The translations under genes were made by a program, and so were the position numbers. Positions 1-9,480 of a stretch of DNA of 64,000 nucleotides are shown piece after piece; the first letter of the stretch is position 1, and the number at the start of each line of letters is the position of its first letter. The notes below the pieces were generated by a model that saw only the letters and a list, made by a program, of their open reading frames with translations, did no database searches and was not told where the DNA came from. Source of the stretch: Massilia sp. erpn (GTDB taxonomy: Bacteria; Pseudomonadota; Gammaproteobacteria; Burkholderiales; Burkholderiaceae_D); NCBI RefSeq assembly GCF_024400215.1, contig NZ_CP053748.1, positions 3,968,001 through 4,032,000 on the forward strand, in the 5' to 3' direction.

Positions 1-3000
1 CTGCCTTCACGGCTGACCGCCTGCGCTTTGCGGAAATCCTGCAGCCATTGTTCCAGGCGCTGCGCGGCCAGTTGCGCCGCGTCGTACAGGCTGGCCAGGC
101 GGTGCTGGGCCTGCACCAGCGCCTCGTCGGAGCGCACGGCGCTTTGCGCGGCCTGCTGGGCGGCTTCCTGCTGGGACGCTTGACTGGCTTTGGCCTTGTC
201 GATGGCCGCCTGCAGATCGCGCTCCACGTCTTCCACGCGGCGCGCATTCCATAGCGTGGCGCGCTGGTCCTGCGCCGCCAGCAGGGCTGTTTCGGCGCTG
301 CGGAAGGTTTCCTGCACGGCTTCGGCATCGGCCGCCGCCTTATGCTGGGCGGTAGACAGGGCTTCCAGCTCGACTTCCAGCGTGGTCATGGCGGCGGCGC
401 GTTCTTCCAGCGCGCCATGCTGGTTTTGCCATTGACGGCTCTCGGCCTGGCGCTTCTCGTGGAAGCGGGCCGGCGCCGCTTTCCACTCGTCCTTCCAGCC
501 TTCGTTCGGCATCTCGCTGTCGCTGAAGGCGGCGTCCAGCTCATCGAGCATGCCGCTCAGCTGCGTGGCGACCTCCATGCGCTGCATGTCCAGCGCCTTG
601 TGCTCGGCCAGCAGCTCAGCCAACACGGTCTGCACCTGGGCCAGGCGGCTTTGCAGCTGCGTATGCTCGGCCGTGGCCTGGTCGCAGGCGCGCTGTGCCT
701 GTTCGCGGCTGGCGGCAGCGCGGTGCAGGATCTGTTCCTGCTGCGCGATATGGCGCTGCGCGGTTTGCACGGCTTCCAGCTGCTGGGTGAACCAGGTGGC
801 GCGCGCCTCGTCCGCCACTTCGTCCAGCGCGAGCGCCAGCAGCGCCGGGGCACCGTCCGGCTCCGGCGGCTGGCTGGCGGCGCGCAGCAGGTTTTCGCGC
901 AGGCTCGCTTCCAGCTCGCTTTGGGCCAGCTTCGCCGTGGCGGCCTGCCAGGCTTCGAAGCCGCGGTCCAGCACCTTGTCCAGCGAGTGCTGTTCGGCGG
1001 CATTGGCGGCCAATTGCTCCAGGCTGGATTGGATGGTATTGCGCTGTACCGCCTGCGCCGCGATATTGTGCTGCAGCTTGTCACGGCAGCCATGCACCTC
1101 GGCCTGCAGGCCGGCGAGCATGGCTTGCAGGGCGCCGTCGCTGTGGCGGTATGGATGTTCGTGCGCGCCGCAGACCGGGCAGGGCGTTTCGTCTTCCAGT
1201 GTGGCGCGCAGCTTTTCCACGTTTTCGCCGCAAGCCGCTTCGGCCAGTTTCAGCGAGCGCTCGGCCTGGGCGAAGGCAGCCATCACGGCCGCGTGTTCCT
1301 GCTGCGCCTGGGCCAGCAACTGCTCGGCCGCGCTGCGCGACTGCTGCAGCCGTGCGTCGAGGGTGTTCAGTTCCTGCTTGCGCGCCTGTCTGCCGGACAG
1401 CTCCAGCCAGACTTTCTCGGCACCTGCCAGCGCATCGCGCCGCCGCTCCAGCTGCTCGCGGTGGCGGTGCAGCATGTCCGCATCGATCTGGGCAATGGCG
1501 CTGAGCGCCTGCTGGCGCTGGGCTTCCAGCGTTTCCAGCCGGGTGGCGGCAGCCTGCAGCCTGGTTTTGGCCTCGCTTTCCTCTTCGCGGTGGCGCTTGC
1601 CGTTGTGCAGCACGGCGGCTTGGGCCTGGCCCAGGCGCTCAGCCTGGGCGTTGACCTGGCTCGATTGCACCAGCAGCACATCCCAGCGCGGCCAGTCCTG
1701 CGCCAGCACGCGCCATTGCTGGTGCTGTTGCAGCCAGAGCTGGCCGGCCTGCTGCGCTTCGGCCAGGCGGCGCTGCTGCTCCTGCTTGCCGCGCTGCGCC
1801 TGCGTGGCCTGATTCAAGGCCGTTTGCGCCGTGTCGTAGGCATGCTTGGCCTGGCGGTAGGAGGGCAGCATGGCTTCGATGCGGGCATCCAGCGCCTTGG
1901 CCTGGTCCAGCTGCGGCGCGGCGGCGCGTTGCGCCTGCTCGGCTTCGGCCAGTTGCAAGCCCGCTTGCTGCATGGCCTGCGCCGCCTTTTGCTGGGTCAG
2001 GCGGGCCTGTTCCGCCTCGCGCCCGCAAGCTTCGATGGCGGCCTGGGTGGCGGCGCTTTCGGCGCCGATGCGCTTGATGTCCTCGTCCAGCGGCCGCGCC
2101 GCCTGTACCGCGTCGAGCCGGGCCAGCGCCTGGCGCCGCGGCGCGGCGGCCTCCACCTCGTTGACGCGCTGCTGCCAGGCGGCCAGCGCCTGCTGCTCGC
2201 CGTCGCGCAGCTTCTCGGTCTGCTGGTGCCAGCGCAACTGGGTTTCCAGTCCGGTCTTGCGTTCGTCCAGCGCGACCAGGGCTTGATCGGCGGCGTTGCG
2301 CCGGGTCTCGGCATTGGCCCTTTCCTCGCTGCCCATGGGCTTCTGGTCGGCCAGGCGGTCGAACAGTTTTTCCAGCGCCAGCTTTTCCAGCTTGGCGCGC
2401 TCGTGCGCGCGGATCGAGATATCGCTATACACATTGCTGCCGGTCAGGGTCTCCAGCAGCGTGCCGCGTTCGTCGTCGCCGGCCTTGAGGAAGGTGGCGA
2501 ACTCGTTTTGCGCCAGCAGCACGGCGCGCGTGAACTGCTCGAAACTCAGGCCGATGCGCTTTTCGATTTCGGCTTTCACTTCGGTCTTGGTGGCGCCGAT
2601 GGGCTGCAGGCCGGGCAGCCGGTGCAGGGTCATCGCCGTCGGCTGCAAAAGCCCGTCGGCCCGCGTGCGCGAACGGCGCACGCTCCAGCGCGCGCGGTAG
2701 GGTGCGCCGTCGCCGCCGACGAAATCAACTTCGGCATAGCCTTCCGGCGTGCCGCGCCGCAGCAGGGTGCGCGAGTCCTGCGAGGATATCGGGTCGCCCA
2801 CATCGGGCGTCTTGCCGCTGGCTTTGAGCAGGCGCGGGGTGTCGTCGTACAGGGCCAGGCACAGGGCGTCGAGCAGGGTGCTCTTGCCGGCGCCGGTGGG
2901 GCCGCTGATGGCGAACAGGCCGGAGGAGGCGAGCGGTTCCTGCTCGAAGTCGACACTGAACTCGCCGGCCAGCGAGGCCAGGTTTTTGCCGCCAATTCGG

Positions 3001-3011
3001 AGAATCTTCAT
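1..3011 (-). CDS. sbcC: Exonuclease SbcCD subunit C (SMC-like ATPase), 3' end off window
   Basis: ATPase subunit of the SbcCD (Mre11-Rad50-like) nuclease, which opens and degrades hairpins and double-strand ends during recombination and replication repair. The reading frame is open from an ATG at 3011 to the left edge, about 1003 codons. It shows an N-terminal Walker A (GPTGAGKST, about residues 37-45), a Q-loop region near residue 160 (LLAQNEFATFLKAG) and very long Ala/Gln/Glu-rich coiled coils. These are interrupted by the zinc hook CPVCG at C611/C614, after which the coiled coil returns. The C-terminal ATPase lobe with signature and Walker B lies beyond base 1. The gene begins 19 bp after the sbcD stop, so sbcDC is one minus-strand operon. 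Seen: hook and Walker A. Known: the family role. Identification is firm; only the C-terminus is missing. Confidence 0.95.
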   Translation of the reverse strand, partial: MKILRIGGKNLASLAGEFSVDFEQEPLASSGLFAISGPTGAGKSTLLDALCLALYDDTPRLLKASGKTPDVGDPISSQDSRTLLRRGTPEGYAEVDFVGGDGAPYRARWSVRRSRTRADGLLQPTAMTLHRLPGLQPIGATKTEVKAEIEKRIGLSFEQFTRAVLLAQNEFATFLKAGDDERGTLLETLTGSNVYSDISIRAHERAKLEKLALEKLFDRLADQKPMGSEERANAETRRNAADQALVALDERKTGLETQLRWHQQTEKLRDGEQQALAAWQQRVNEVEAAAPRRQALARLDAVQAARPLDEDIKRIGAESAATQAAIEACGREAEQARLTQQKAAQAMQQAGLQLAEAEQAQRAAAPQLDQAKALDARIEAMLPSYRQAKHAYDTAQTALNQATQAQRGKQEQQRRLAEAQQAGQLWLQQHQQWRVLAQDWPRWDVLLVQSSQVNAQAERLGQAQAAVLHNGKRHREEESEAKTRLQAAATRLETLEAQRQQALSAIAQIDADMLHRHREQLERRRDALAGAEKVWLELSGRQARKQELNTLDARLQQSRSAAEQLLAQAQQEHAAVMAAFAQAERSLKLAEAACGENVEKLRATLEDETPCPVCGAHEHPYRHSDGALQAMLAGLQAEVHGCRDKLQHNIAAQAVQRNTIQSSLEQLAANAAEQHSLDKVLDRGFEAWQAATAKLAQSELEASLRENLLRAASQPPEPDGAPALLALALDEVADEARATWFTQQLEAVQTAQRHIAQQEQILHRAAASREQAQRACDQATAEHTQLQSRLAQVQTVLAELLAEHKALDMQRMEVATQLSGMLDELDAAFSDSEMPNEGWKDEWKAAPARFHEKRQAESRQWQNQHGALEERAAAMTTLEVELEALSTAQHKAAADAEAVQETFRSAETALLAAQDQRATLWNARRVEDVERDLQAAIDKAKASQASQQEAAQQAAQSAVRSDEALVQAQHRLASLYDAAQLAAQRLEQWLQDFRKAQAVSREG

Positions 3012-3030
3012 CTTGTTCTTATTGCGTGGT

Positions 3031-4260
3031 TCAGGCGCCGGGCAGCATCAGCTCGGCGAAGGCGCTCAGTTGTTCGGGCGGCGCTTCGGCGCCGAATTTC
3101 TGCTGGTACAGGCGCTTGAATATATCGTCGGGCTTGAGCTGGTCCAGCTGATCGAGCGAGAGCGCCGCTTCGTCCAGCGAGATGCCGCGCGCGGCGCTCG
3201 AGGTTTCGATCTTCGCCAGCCTGACCGGTTTGCCTTCCAGCGCGGCTTCGATGCGGCTGCGCAGGCCGGGTTCCGGTCCATCCAGGCGCACCCGCACTTC
3301 GAGGAAGGGCTGGGCTTCCACCGCGCGTTCCGGCAGTTCCAGCGCCGCCAGTTCGGCCAGCACGTCTTCCAGCGGCGCGGGCGTGGACGGCACGCGCAGC
3401 AGATCGACGGCGCGCGGCACGAAAAGCTGCTTCACTTCGCGCAGCTGGCCACCTTCCAGATCGATGCGCAGCACCTGGTGCTGGTAGCGGGTTTCGGCGA
3501 AGGAGAGCGGAATCGGGCTGCCGCAATAGCGGATGTGTTCCTGCTTGCCCACGCTCTGCGCCAGGTGCAGGTGGCCCAGCGCGGCATAGGCGATGGCCGG
3601 CGCGAAAATCCCGGCCGGCAGCATTTCGGTGCCGCCGATGACGATGCGGCGCTCGGAGTCGTTCGACATCTGGCCATCGACCATGTGGCAATGACCCATG
3701 GCGACGATGGCCTGGCCCGGCTCGCATTTGGCCTGGGCCTGTTCCAGCGCCAGTCTGTACAACTCGGCGATGCCGCCCAGATACGGATCGCCGCCATCCT
3801 CCGCAATGCGCGGCACGTCGGAAGGACGCAGAAAGGGCAGGGCCAGGCACCAGGCCTCCACCGCGCCGCTGCGCCCCATCAGTGGCAGTACCAGACGCTC
3901 GACCTGGATCGCACCTTCGGCGTCGCGCAGCACGTGGCCGACCACGCGCGTGCCATGCGCCTCCAGCAGCGGGCCTGGCGCTTCCAGCCGGCCCGGCGAA
4001 TCGTGGTTGCCGGCGATGACGACCAGGTTCAGATGCGGCAGGCGTTCGCGCGCCTGGCGCAGGAACTGGTAAAGCTGGCGCTGCGAAGCGGCCGAGGGAT
4101 TGGCGCTGTCGAAGATGTCGCCGGCGATCAGCAGGCCGTCGGCCTGTTCGGCCACGAGGGTATCAAGCAACCAGTCGAGGAAGCACTGGTGCTCGTAGGC
4201 ACGCTCGAAATTATGGAGCGACTGGCCCAGATGCCAGTCGGAGGTGTGCAGCAAACGCAT
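3031..4260 (-). CDS. sbcD: Exonuclease SbcCD subunit D (Mre11-like nuclease)
   Basis: Metallophosphoesterase nuclease subunit that pairs with SbcC; it cuts DNA hairpins and acts as a 3'-5' exonuclease with two metal ions, usually Mn2+. The 409-residue protein carries the ordered calcineurin-like motifs: TSDWHLG (residues 6-12), AGDIFDSANPS (about 45), AGNHDSPGRL (about 83), MGHCHM (about 168) and LGHLHLA (about 212). These supply the metal-binding Asp, His and Asn residues. The C-terminal part is the SbcD accessory/capping domain. Length is typical of the family (about 400). It is the promoter-proximal gene of the pair, and sbcC follows 19 bp downstream on the same strand. The start is the ATG giving MRLLHTSDWHLG, exactly where family members begin. 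Confidence 0.96.
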   Translation of the reverse strand: MRLLHTSDWHLGQSLHNFERAYEHQCFLDWLLDTLVAEQADGLLIAGDIFDSANPSAASQRQLYQFLRQARERLPHLNLVVIAGNHDSPGRLEAPGPLLEAHGTRVVGHVLRDAEGAIQVERLVLPLMGRSGAVEAWCLALPFLRPSDVPRIAEDGGDPYLGGIAELYRLALEQAQAKCEPGQAIVAMGHCHMVDGQMSNDSERRIVIGGTEMLPAGIFAPAIAYAALGHLHLAQSVGKQEHIRYCGSPIPLSFAETRYQHQVLRIDLEGGQLREVKQLFVPRAVDLLRVPSTPAPLEDVLAELAALELPERAVEAQPFLEVRVRLDGPEPGLRSRIEAALEGKPVRLAKIETSSAARGISLDEAALSLDQLDQLKPDDIFKRLYQQKFGAEAPPEQLSAFAELMLPGA

Positions 4261-4340
4261 GGATTAAACGGTCAAAGGCGCGGGAAGCGCCAAATATAGC
4301 GCAAACGGCCATCTTCCGTCTTGATGCGGCGCGAAGAATT

Positions 4341-7157
4341 TCACGCCGCGTCGGGCAGCAACGCGCCGGCCCGGTAGGTATTACGGCCGGCCTGTTTGGC
4401 ATCGTACAGCAGCACGTCGGCCCGTTTCAGCAGTTCGGCCGGACTCAGATCCTCGTCGCTATAGTAAGTCAGGCCGATGCTGGTGGAGACCGACACGGTG
4501 ATGCCTTCCAGCTCGAAAGGCGCCTGCATGGCGGTGACGATCTTGCCGGCCAGGATGGCGGCGTCCTCGGCGCGGCTGATGCGTTCCATGATGATGGTGA
4601 ACTCGTCGCCACCCAGGCGGGCCACGGTGTCGCTGGCGCGCATGGTGTGGGTCAGGCGCGCCGAGAAGGCCTTCAGCAGGGCGTCGCCGACCGCATGGCC
4701 ATACGTGTCGTTGACCGGCTTGAAGCGGTCGATATCCATATACATGACAGCCATCATGCTGGCGTTGTCGCGGCAGTAGACCATGCTCTCGTTGAGCCTT
4801 TGCAGGAAGCCCGCACGGTTGGTCAGGCCGGTCAGTGCATCGACCTGAGACAGTTTCAGAAGGCGCTGTTTCTCGCGTTTCTGGGCGCTGATATCCTGGC
4901 GCATGACGTGGAAGCCGATCACGGTGGCGCCGTCGGCATCGAACTGGGGAATGTAGACCACTTCATAGGTGCGCACCACGCCCTCGTTCTCGCTCTCGCC
5001 ATCCTCCTCGAAAGTCAGGGTCTCGCCGTGCAGCGCGCGCCGTATATAGGGCTGCAGGAACTCGTAGCGCTGCTCGCCCACGGTTTCCAGCACCGACAGG
5101 CCCACCACATTCAGGCCGGTGCGGCTGAATTCGCGCTCGTAAGCCAGATTGTTGAAGCGGTAAATCTCTTCCTGGTCGACATAGGCCACCATGGCCGGCA
5201 GGGTGTCGGTGATGGTGCGCAGGCGCGCCTCGCTTTCGCGCAGCGCCATCACCGATTTGCGCACCACGGTGATATCGTCCAGGGTGCAGACAAAGCCGTC
5301 GATGCGGCTGTCGACCAGGATCGGCGCGATCTTGATCGAAGTCCAGACCAGCGTGCCGTCCGGCTGCAGGCAGCGCAGCGAATCCTGGTAGGGCGTGCGC
5401 GTGCCGGCCAGATGCTGCAGCGCCTCGCGCAGCACGTCGCGGTCGTCCGGATGCACGGCGCACATCCAGCCGTCGCCGCGCGCCTTCTCGCGCGCCAGGC
5501 CGGTGATCGCCTCGAAGGTGCGGTTGACGTAGGTGCAGTGGAAGTCGCGGTCGGTGCGGATCAGGCCCAGGGGCGAGGCATCCATCAGCGCGGCCAGCTC
5601 CGCCTGGCTCTTGCGGATTTCCAGCTCGCTCTGTTTGCGCGCCGTGATATTGCGCACCGTGACCGCCACGCCGTCCTCGATCGCCACGATCTGGTGGCGC
5701 AGCCAGCGCGGCTCCTCGCCCGGCGGCTGGGTTTCGATCTCCTCCTCCATCGGCTTGCCGGTATCGAGCACCATGCGGTACTTGTCGATGAAGCCTTCTT
5801 CCTTCCAATGCGGCAGCAGCTCGCCGATGCGCTGGCCCAGCACCTCGCCGCGAGGATGGCGCAGGATGCGGGCGGCACGCTCGTTGACGTCGAGCAGGGT
5901 GAAATCGAGCACCTCGCCGTTGCGGCTGCCGCTGCGGCAGGCCTTCATGATGAACATGGCGTCCAGGCTGGCGTCGCCGGCGGCGCGCATCATCTGCTGG
6001 GCTTCGGTGGCGGCGCGCATGCTGCTGCGCAGGCGGCGGCTCTGGCGTCCCAGCAGCACGGCAAAGCCGAGGATGGCGGCGCAGGCCAGCAAGACCGACA
6101 GATAATTCAGGCGGCGCTGGTGTTCGAAATTGGCCATCTCCGTCGCTTCGCTATTGCCGACCACGGCCACCAGCGAATAGCGCGGCATTTCGCGGAAGCT
6201 GTAGATGCGCGGCACGGCGTCATACGGGCGGCTGAATTTCAGTTCTTCGGGAATGGCCGTGGGGTCGGCTGGCGCGGCGAAATCCAGCTGGTCGCTGATG
6301 AAAAGCGTTTCGTCCACGCGGCCGATGGATAGGCCGGTATCGCGGCTGGTCAGCATCACCAGTCCCTTGGCGCCGAGATGCAGGCGGTCGTAATCGTCGA
6401 CGAAATACGCGGGGTCGATCATCAGCAGGATGGCGCCGGCGAAACTGCCGTCGGCGTGGTTCAGGCGGCGCGCAATCTGGATCTGCCACTTCCTGGTTTT
6501 CGGTTCCACCATGGGATTGCTGGTCAGGGCGGTGTCGTCTGTGCTGCCGGCCAGGGTCTTGAAGAAGGCTTCCTGCGCCATATTCGCGGCAAAGTAGCCA
6601 TGCTGCTTGTCCACCACATTGCCGTCGGCATCGAGCAGGGCGATCGGCAATTCCAGGCGCGACGGCATGAGGGAGTCGAGCAGGCCGTTCTTCTTGCTGA
6701 ATTCGGGCAAGCGCAGGGCGCCGCCGGTTTCCTCGTATTTGAGTTTGAAAAGCTGGGTGGCGTGGTCGGCCTGGCGCAGGATATGCCCCGCATGCTCGGC
6801 CAGGGTGCGCGCCATCGCGTGGCTGTGCATCACCGCTTCGAAGCGGGCGATGTCCTTGGCCTGGTCTTCCTGGTAGACGGTGTCGGCCCAGAGGCTGGCC
6901 AACAACAGCAGCGTAAAGGATGGCAGCAGCGCGCTGCGATAAAGTCTCCCTGCGGCGCTGCGGATTTGTTTGATTATCGTTGTCAATTGGCGCTGGCTTG
7001 CTAGTGTCCCGGATGCGGTTCCTTCGCTTGTATTTTGCACGGAAAAGTGCTGGCGCGGACCCGCAGTTATGAAAATTCTTCTTGCCGTGTATTTTACAGG
7101 CAGCCCAGGCATCAAAAAAGTAACAATCGCAGGGGGAAACTTTATTAAAATAGCCAT
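4341..7157 (-). CDS. Membrane-anchored PAS/GGDEF diguanylate cyclase
   Basis: Predicted sensor enzyme making cyclic di-GMP from two GTP. A hydrophobic segment near residues 76-92 and a second one around 350-368 flank a roughly 250-residue periplasmic region of the Cache/PDC type. Three PAS-like domains follow in the cytoplasm (about 390-500, 520-640, 650-770), then a GGDEF domain with an intact RLGGDEF near residue 849. An RxxD inhibitory site (RASD) lies five residues before it, so product inhibition is expected. No EAL domain is present. The assigned ATG leaves 75 residues before the first membrane helix. A TTG at codon 58 (LTTIIKQ) would give a more usual short N-terminus, so the start is uncertain. 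It follows a divergent YcaQ-type gene. The ligand is unknown. Confidence 0.88.
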   Translation of the reverse strand: MAILIKFPPAIVTFLMPGLPVKYTARRIFITAGPRQHFSVQNTSEGTASGTLASQRQLTTIIKQIRSAAGRLYRSALLPSFTLLLLASLWADTVYQEDQAKDIARFEAVMHSHAMARTLAEHAGHILRQADHATQLFKLKYEETGGALRLPEFSKKNGLLDSLMPSRLELPIALLDADGNVVDKQHGYFAANMAQEAFFKTLAGSTDDTALTSNPMVEPKTRKWQIQIARRLNHADGSFAGAILLMIDPAYFVDDYDRLHLGAKGLVMLTSRDTGLSIGRVDETLFISDQLDFAAPADPTAIPEELKFSRPYDAVPRIYSFREMPRYSLVAVVGNSEATEMANFEHQRRLNYLSVLLACAAILGFAVLLGRQSRRLRSSMRAATEAQQMMRAAGDASLDAMFIMKACRSGSRNGEVLDFTLLDVNERAARILRHPRGEVLGQRIGELLPHWKEEGFIDKYRMVLDTGKPMEEEIETQPPGEEPRWLRHQIVAIEDGVAVTVRNITARKQSELEIRKSQAELAALMDASPLGLIRTDRDFHCTYVNRTFEAITGLAREKARGDGWMCAVHPDDRDVLREALQHLAGTRTPYQDSLRCLQPDGTLVWTSIKIAPILVDSRIDGFVCTLDDITVVRKSVMALRESEARLRTITDTLPAMVAYVDQEEIYRFNNLAYEREFSRTGLNVVGLSVLETVGEQRYEFLQPYIRRALHGETLTFEEDGESENEGVVRTYEVVYIPQFDADGATVIGFHVMRQDISAQKREKQRLLKLSQVDALTGLTNRAGFLQRLNESMVYCRDNASMMAVMYMDIDRFKPVNDTYGHAVGDALLKAFSARLTHTMRASDTVARLGGDEFTIIMERISRAEDAAILAGKIVTAMQAPFELEGITVSVSTSIGLTYYSDEDLSPAELLKRADVLLYDAKQAGRNTYRAGALLPDAA

Positions 7158-7196
7158 TCATCCCGCGGGGCGGGGGTAGATCAGGGGTACAGGGTT

Positions 7197-8435
7197 TTGA
7201 GCGAGTTGATATTGAGCCTGCCGGCGGCGCGCGCGCTGCATCTGGCGGCGCAGGGATTGCTGCAGCCGCGCCGGCGCAAGGCGCAGAAGGCCGATGTCCT
7301 GGACGCGATCCGACAGATGGGCGTACTGCAGATCGACACCATCCATGTGGTGGCGCGCAGTCCCTACCTGGTGCTGTGGAGCCGCCTGGGCGACTATCCC
7401 CAGGCTTGGCTGGAAGAGCTGCTGGCGGAAGGCGCGCTGTTCGAATACTGGGCGCATGAAGCCTGCTTTGTGCCGATCGAGGATTACCGCCTGCTGCGCC
7501 ACCGCATGCTCGATCCGGCCGCCATGGGCTGGAAGTATTCGGTGAACTGGATGAAGGAAAAACGCAAGGAGGTGGCGGCCCTGCTGCGCCATATCCGTGA
7601 CAATGGGCCGGTGCGCTCTTCCGATTTCGAGCGCAGCGACGGCCAGTCCGGCGGCTGGTGGGAATGGAAGCCGGAGAAGCGTTCGCTGGAAGTGCTGTTC
7701 ACGGCGGGCCAGCTGATGATCGCGCGCCGCCACAATTTCCAGCGCATCTACGACCTGGCCGAACGCGTGCTGCCAGGCTGGGACGACAGCCAGCTGCCGA
7801 CGATGGACCAGGTGCGGCGCGAAATGGCGCTGAAAACCGTGAAGTCGCTGGGCCTGTGCCGCGCCGCCTGGATCGCTGACTACTACCGCAGCAAGCCGCC
7901 GCGCCTCGAGCCGGAAGTGCTGGTGGAGCAGGGCGCCTTGCTGCGCGCCCGCGTGCAGGGCTGGAACGAGGCGGTCTACATCCACCCCGACCTGGCCGAT
8001 CTGGCGCGCAGCGCCGCCGAGGGCAGCCTGACGCCGACGCTGAGCACCATCCTCTCGCCCTTCGACCCGATCGTGTGGGACCGCCGCCGCGCGCTGGAGC
8101 TGTTCGGCTTCGACTACCGCCTGGAGTGCTACACCCCGGCCGCCAAGCGTCGCTACGGCTATTTCACGCTGCCGATCCTGCGCCGCGGCCTGCTGGTGGG
8201 CCGGGTGGATGCCAAGGCGCACCGGCGTGAAGGCGTGTTCGAACTCAAGGCGCTGACGCTGGAGCCGGGTGTCCGGCTCAGCGAGCGCTTCACGCGCGAT
8301 GTGGCGGCCGCCTTGCAGCGCTGCGCCGGCTGGCACGACTGTCCGCAAGTGCGCGTGAGCGGCGCCGAGCCGCGCGCATTCGGCGCCATGCTGCAGGCCG
8401 TATTGGCGGCAGATGAGGTGGAGGTGGCGCCATGA
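7197..8435 (+). CDS. YcaQ/AlkX-type winged-helix DNA glycosylase
   Basis: Member of the HTH_42/YcaQ family. Characterised relatives are DNA glycosylases that unhook interstrand crosslinks and remove alkylated bases. At 412 residues it has the family length. The N-terminal winged-helix part contains LQIDTIHVVARS, with a QxD triplet (QID, residues 45-47) at the position reported as catalytic in this family. Later blocks such as YWAHEACFVP and LLSPFDPIVWDR are also typical. The start is a TTG at 7197 with a G-rich stretch (GGGG...AGGG) just upstream; a second TTG lies three codons downstream. The stop overlaps the next gene in an ATGA, so the two are translationally coupled. The family is confident, the substrate is inference. 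Confidence 0.85.
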   Translation: MSELILSLPAARALHLAAQGLLQPRRRKAQKADVLDAIRQMGVLQIDTIHVVARSPYLVLWSRLGDYPQAWLEELLAEGALFEYWAHEACFVPIEDYRLLRHRMLDPAAMGWKYSVNWMKEKRKEVAALLRHIRDNGPVRSSDFERSDGQSGGWWEWKPEKRSLEVLFTAGQLMIARRHNFQRIYDLAERVLPGWDDSQLPTMDQVRREMALKTVKSLGLCRAAWIADYYRSKPPRLEPEVLVEQGALLRARVQGWNEAVYIHPDLADLARSAAEGSLTPTLSTILSPFDPIVWDRRRALELFGFDYRLECYTPAAKRRYGYFTLPILRRGLLVGRVDAKAHRREGVFELKALTLEPGVRLSERFTRDVAAALQRCAGWHDCPQVRVSGAEPRAFGAMLQAVLAADEVEVAP

Positions 8436-9424
8436 GCTTGCCGATCGCTCCCCAATCCGTGGTCGGTGCCGACGGCCTGCCGCTGTTCGGCCGCTATGCC
8501 GGCCAGGCCGAGCGCTTCGACTGGCCGGCGCTGGCCAAGCCATATGCGCGCAACCGCCTGTGGCGCCGCCTGCACCACAAGAAATGGCATTACGTTGCGC
8601 TGGTGACGGAGCAGCTGATGTGCGCCGTCGCCATCGTCGACGTGGGCTGGACCAGCACCTGCTTCGCCTATGCCTTCGACCGCAACGACGGCGACATCAT
8701 GGCCAATTATTCCCAGGATGGTTTGCCGGGCCGTTTCTCGGTCGGCGTGGCCGACAGCGCCGGCGGCGACAGCTGGTTCCGCACGCGCGAGACCCGCATC
8801 GCCATCGAGCATGCGCCGGGCGGCTGCTACCGCCTGGAGCTGCGCTGCCCGCATATGGAGATCGATGCCGAATTCGGTCCGGCCGCCTCGCCGCTGCTGC
8901 TGGCGACCGGGCCGGTGAAGGGTGGCGCGGTGCATGCCACGCAAAAGTCGTCCGGCCTGCCGCTGACGGGCGAAGTACGCACCTGGCGCGACGAGTACCG
9001 GCTCGATGGCGGTGTCGCCAGCTTTGATTATTCGAATGGCCTGCTGGCGCGCGAAACGGCCTGGCGCTGGGCCTCGGGCCACAATCTGGAGCTGGGTTTC
9101 AATCTGCAGGCCGGCTACTTCGGCGCCTGCGAGAACGCGCTCTGGCTGGACGGGCAAATCGTCCCGCTGGGGCCAGCCCATTTCATATATGATCAGCATG
9201 ACCCGCTGGCGTGCTGGCATATCTTCACCGAGGACGACCAGCTCGACCTGGTATTCACGCCGGAAGGCGCGCGCCGCCAGGACCGCAATCTGCTGGTGGC
9301 GGCCAGCCGCTATGTGCAGCCGGTCGGCACCTTCAACGGCTGGGTGCGCGCCGCGCCGGATGCGCCGCAGCGCATCGTCAGCCAGCTGGCGGGCGTGACG
9401 GAAGACCATTTCTCGCGCTGGTAG
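8432..9424 (+). CDS. DUF2804 domain protein
   Basis: A 330-residue protein that I recognise as a DUF2804 family member. It has no known enzymatic function. The sequence opens with VVGADGLPLFGRYAG and contains the W-rich blocks characteristic of the family: RLHHKKWHYVALV, TWRDEYRLDGGVASFDYSNG and RETAWRWASG. These suggest an all-beta fold in which a large hydrophobic cavity is plausible, as in lipocalin-like proteins. No signal peptide or membrane helix is visible. It overlaps the end of the YcaQ-type gene by 4 bp (ATGA), implying co-translation. Its job may therefore connect to that repair enzyme, but this is only positional inference. Confidence 0.8.
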   Translation: MSLPIAPQSVVGADGLPLFGRYAGQAERFDWPALAKPYARNRLWRRLHHKKWHYVALVTEQLMCAVAIVDVGWTSTCFAYAFDRNDGDIMANYSQDGLPGRFSVGVADSAGGDSWFRTRETRIAIEHAPGGCYRLELRCPHMEIDAEFGPAASPLLLATGPVKGGAVHATQKSSGLPLTGEVRTWRDEYRLDGGVASFDYSNGLLARETAWRWASGHNLELGFNLQAGYFGACENALWLDGQIVPLGPAHFIYDQHDPLACWHIFTEDDQLDLVFTPEGARRQDRNLLVAASRYVQPVGTFNGWVRAAPDAPQRIVSQLAGVTEDHFSRW

Positions 9425-9480
9425 CGCGGCGGATTTTATAACGCGGTCCCTGTCCGGCCGGGCCGCTGAAAGGTAAGGCG

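Noticed and set aside
342..3119. Long plus-strand open frame (925 codons) opposite sbcC
   Set aside because: It is the antisense shadow of sbcC: low-complexity Leu/Arg/Gly sequence with no domain, while the minus strand gives a clear Walker A and zinc hook.
4647..6332. Plus-strand 561-codon frame opposite the diguanylate cyclase
   Set aside because: His/Ala/Gln-rich antisense reading of a real GGDEF gene; no recognisable motif.
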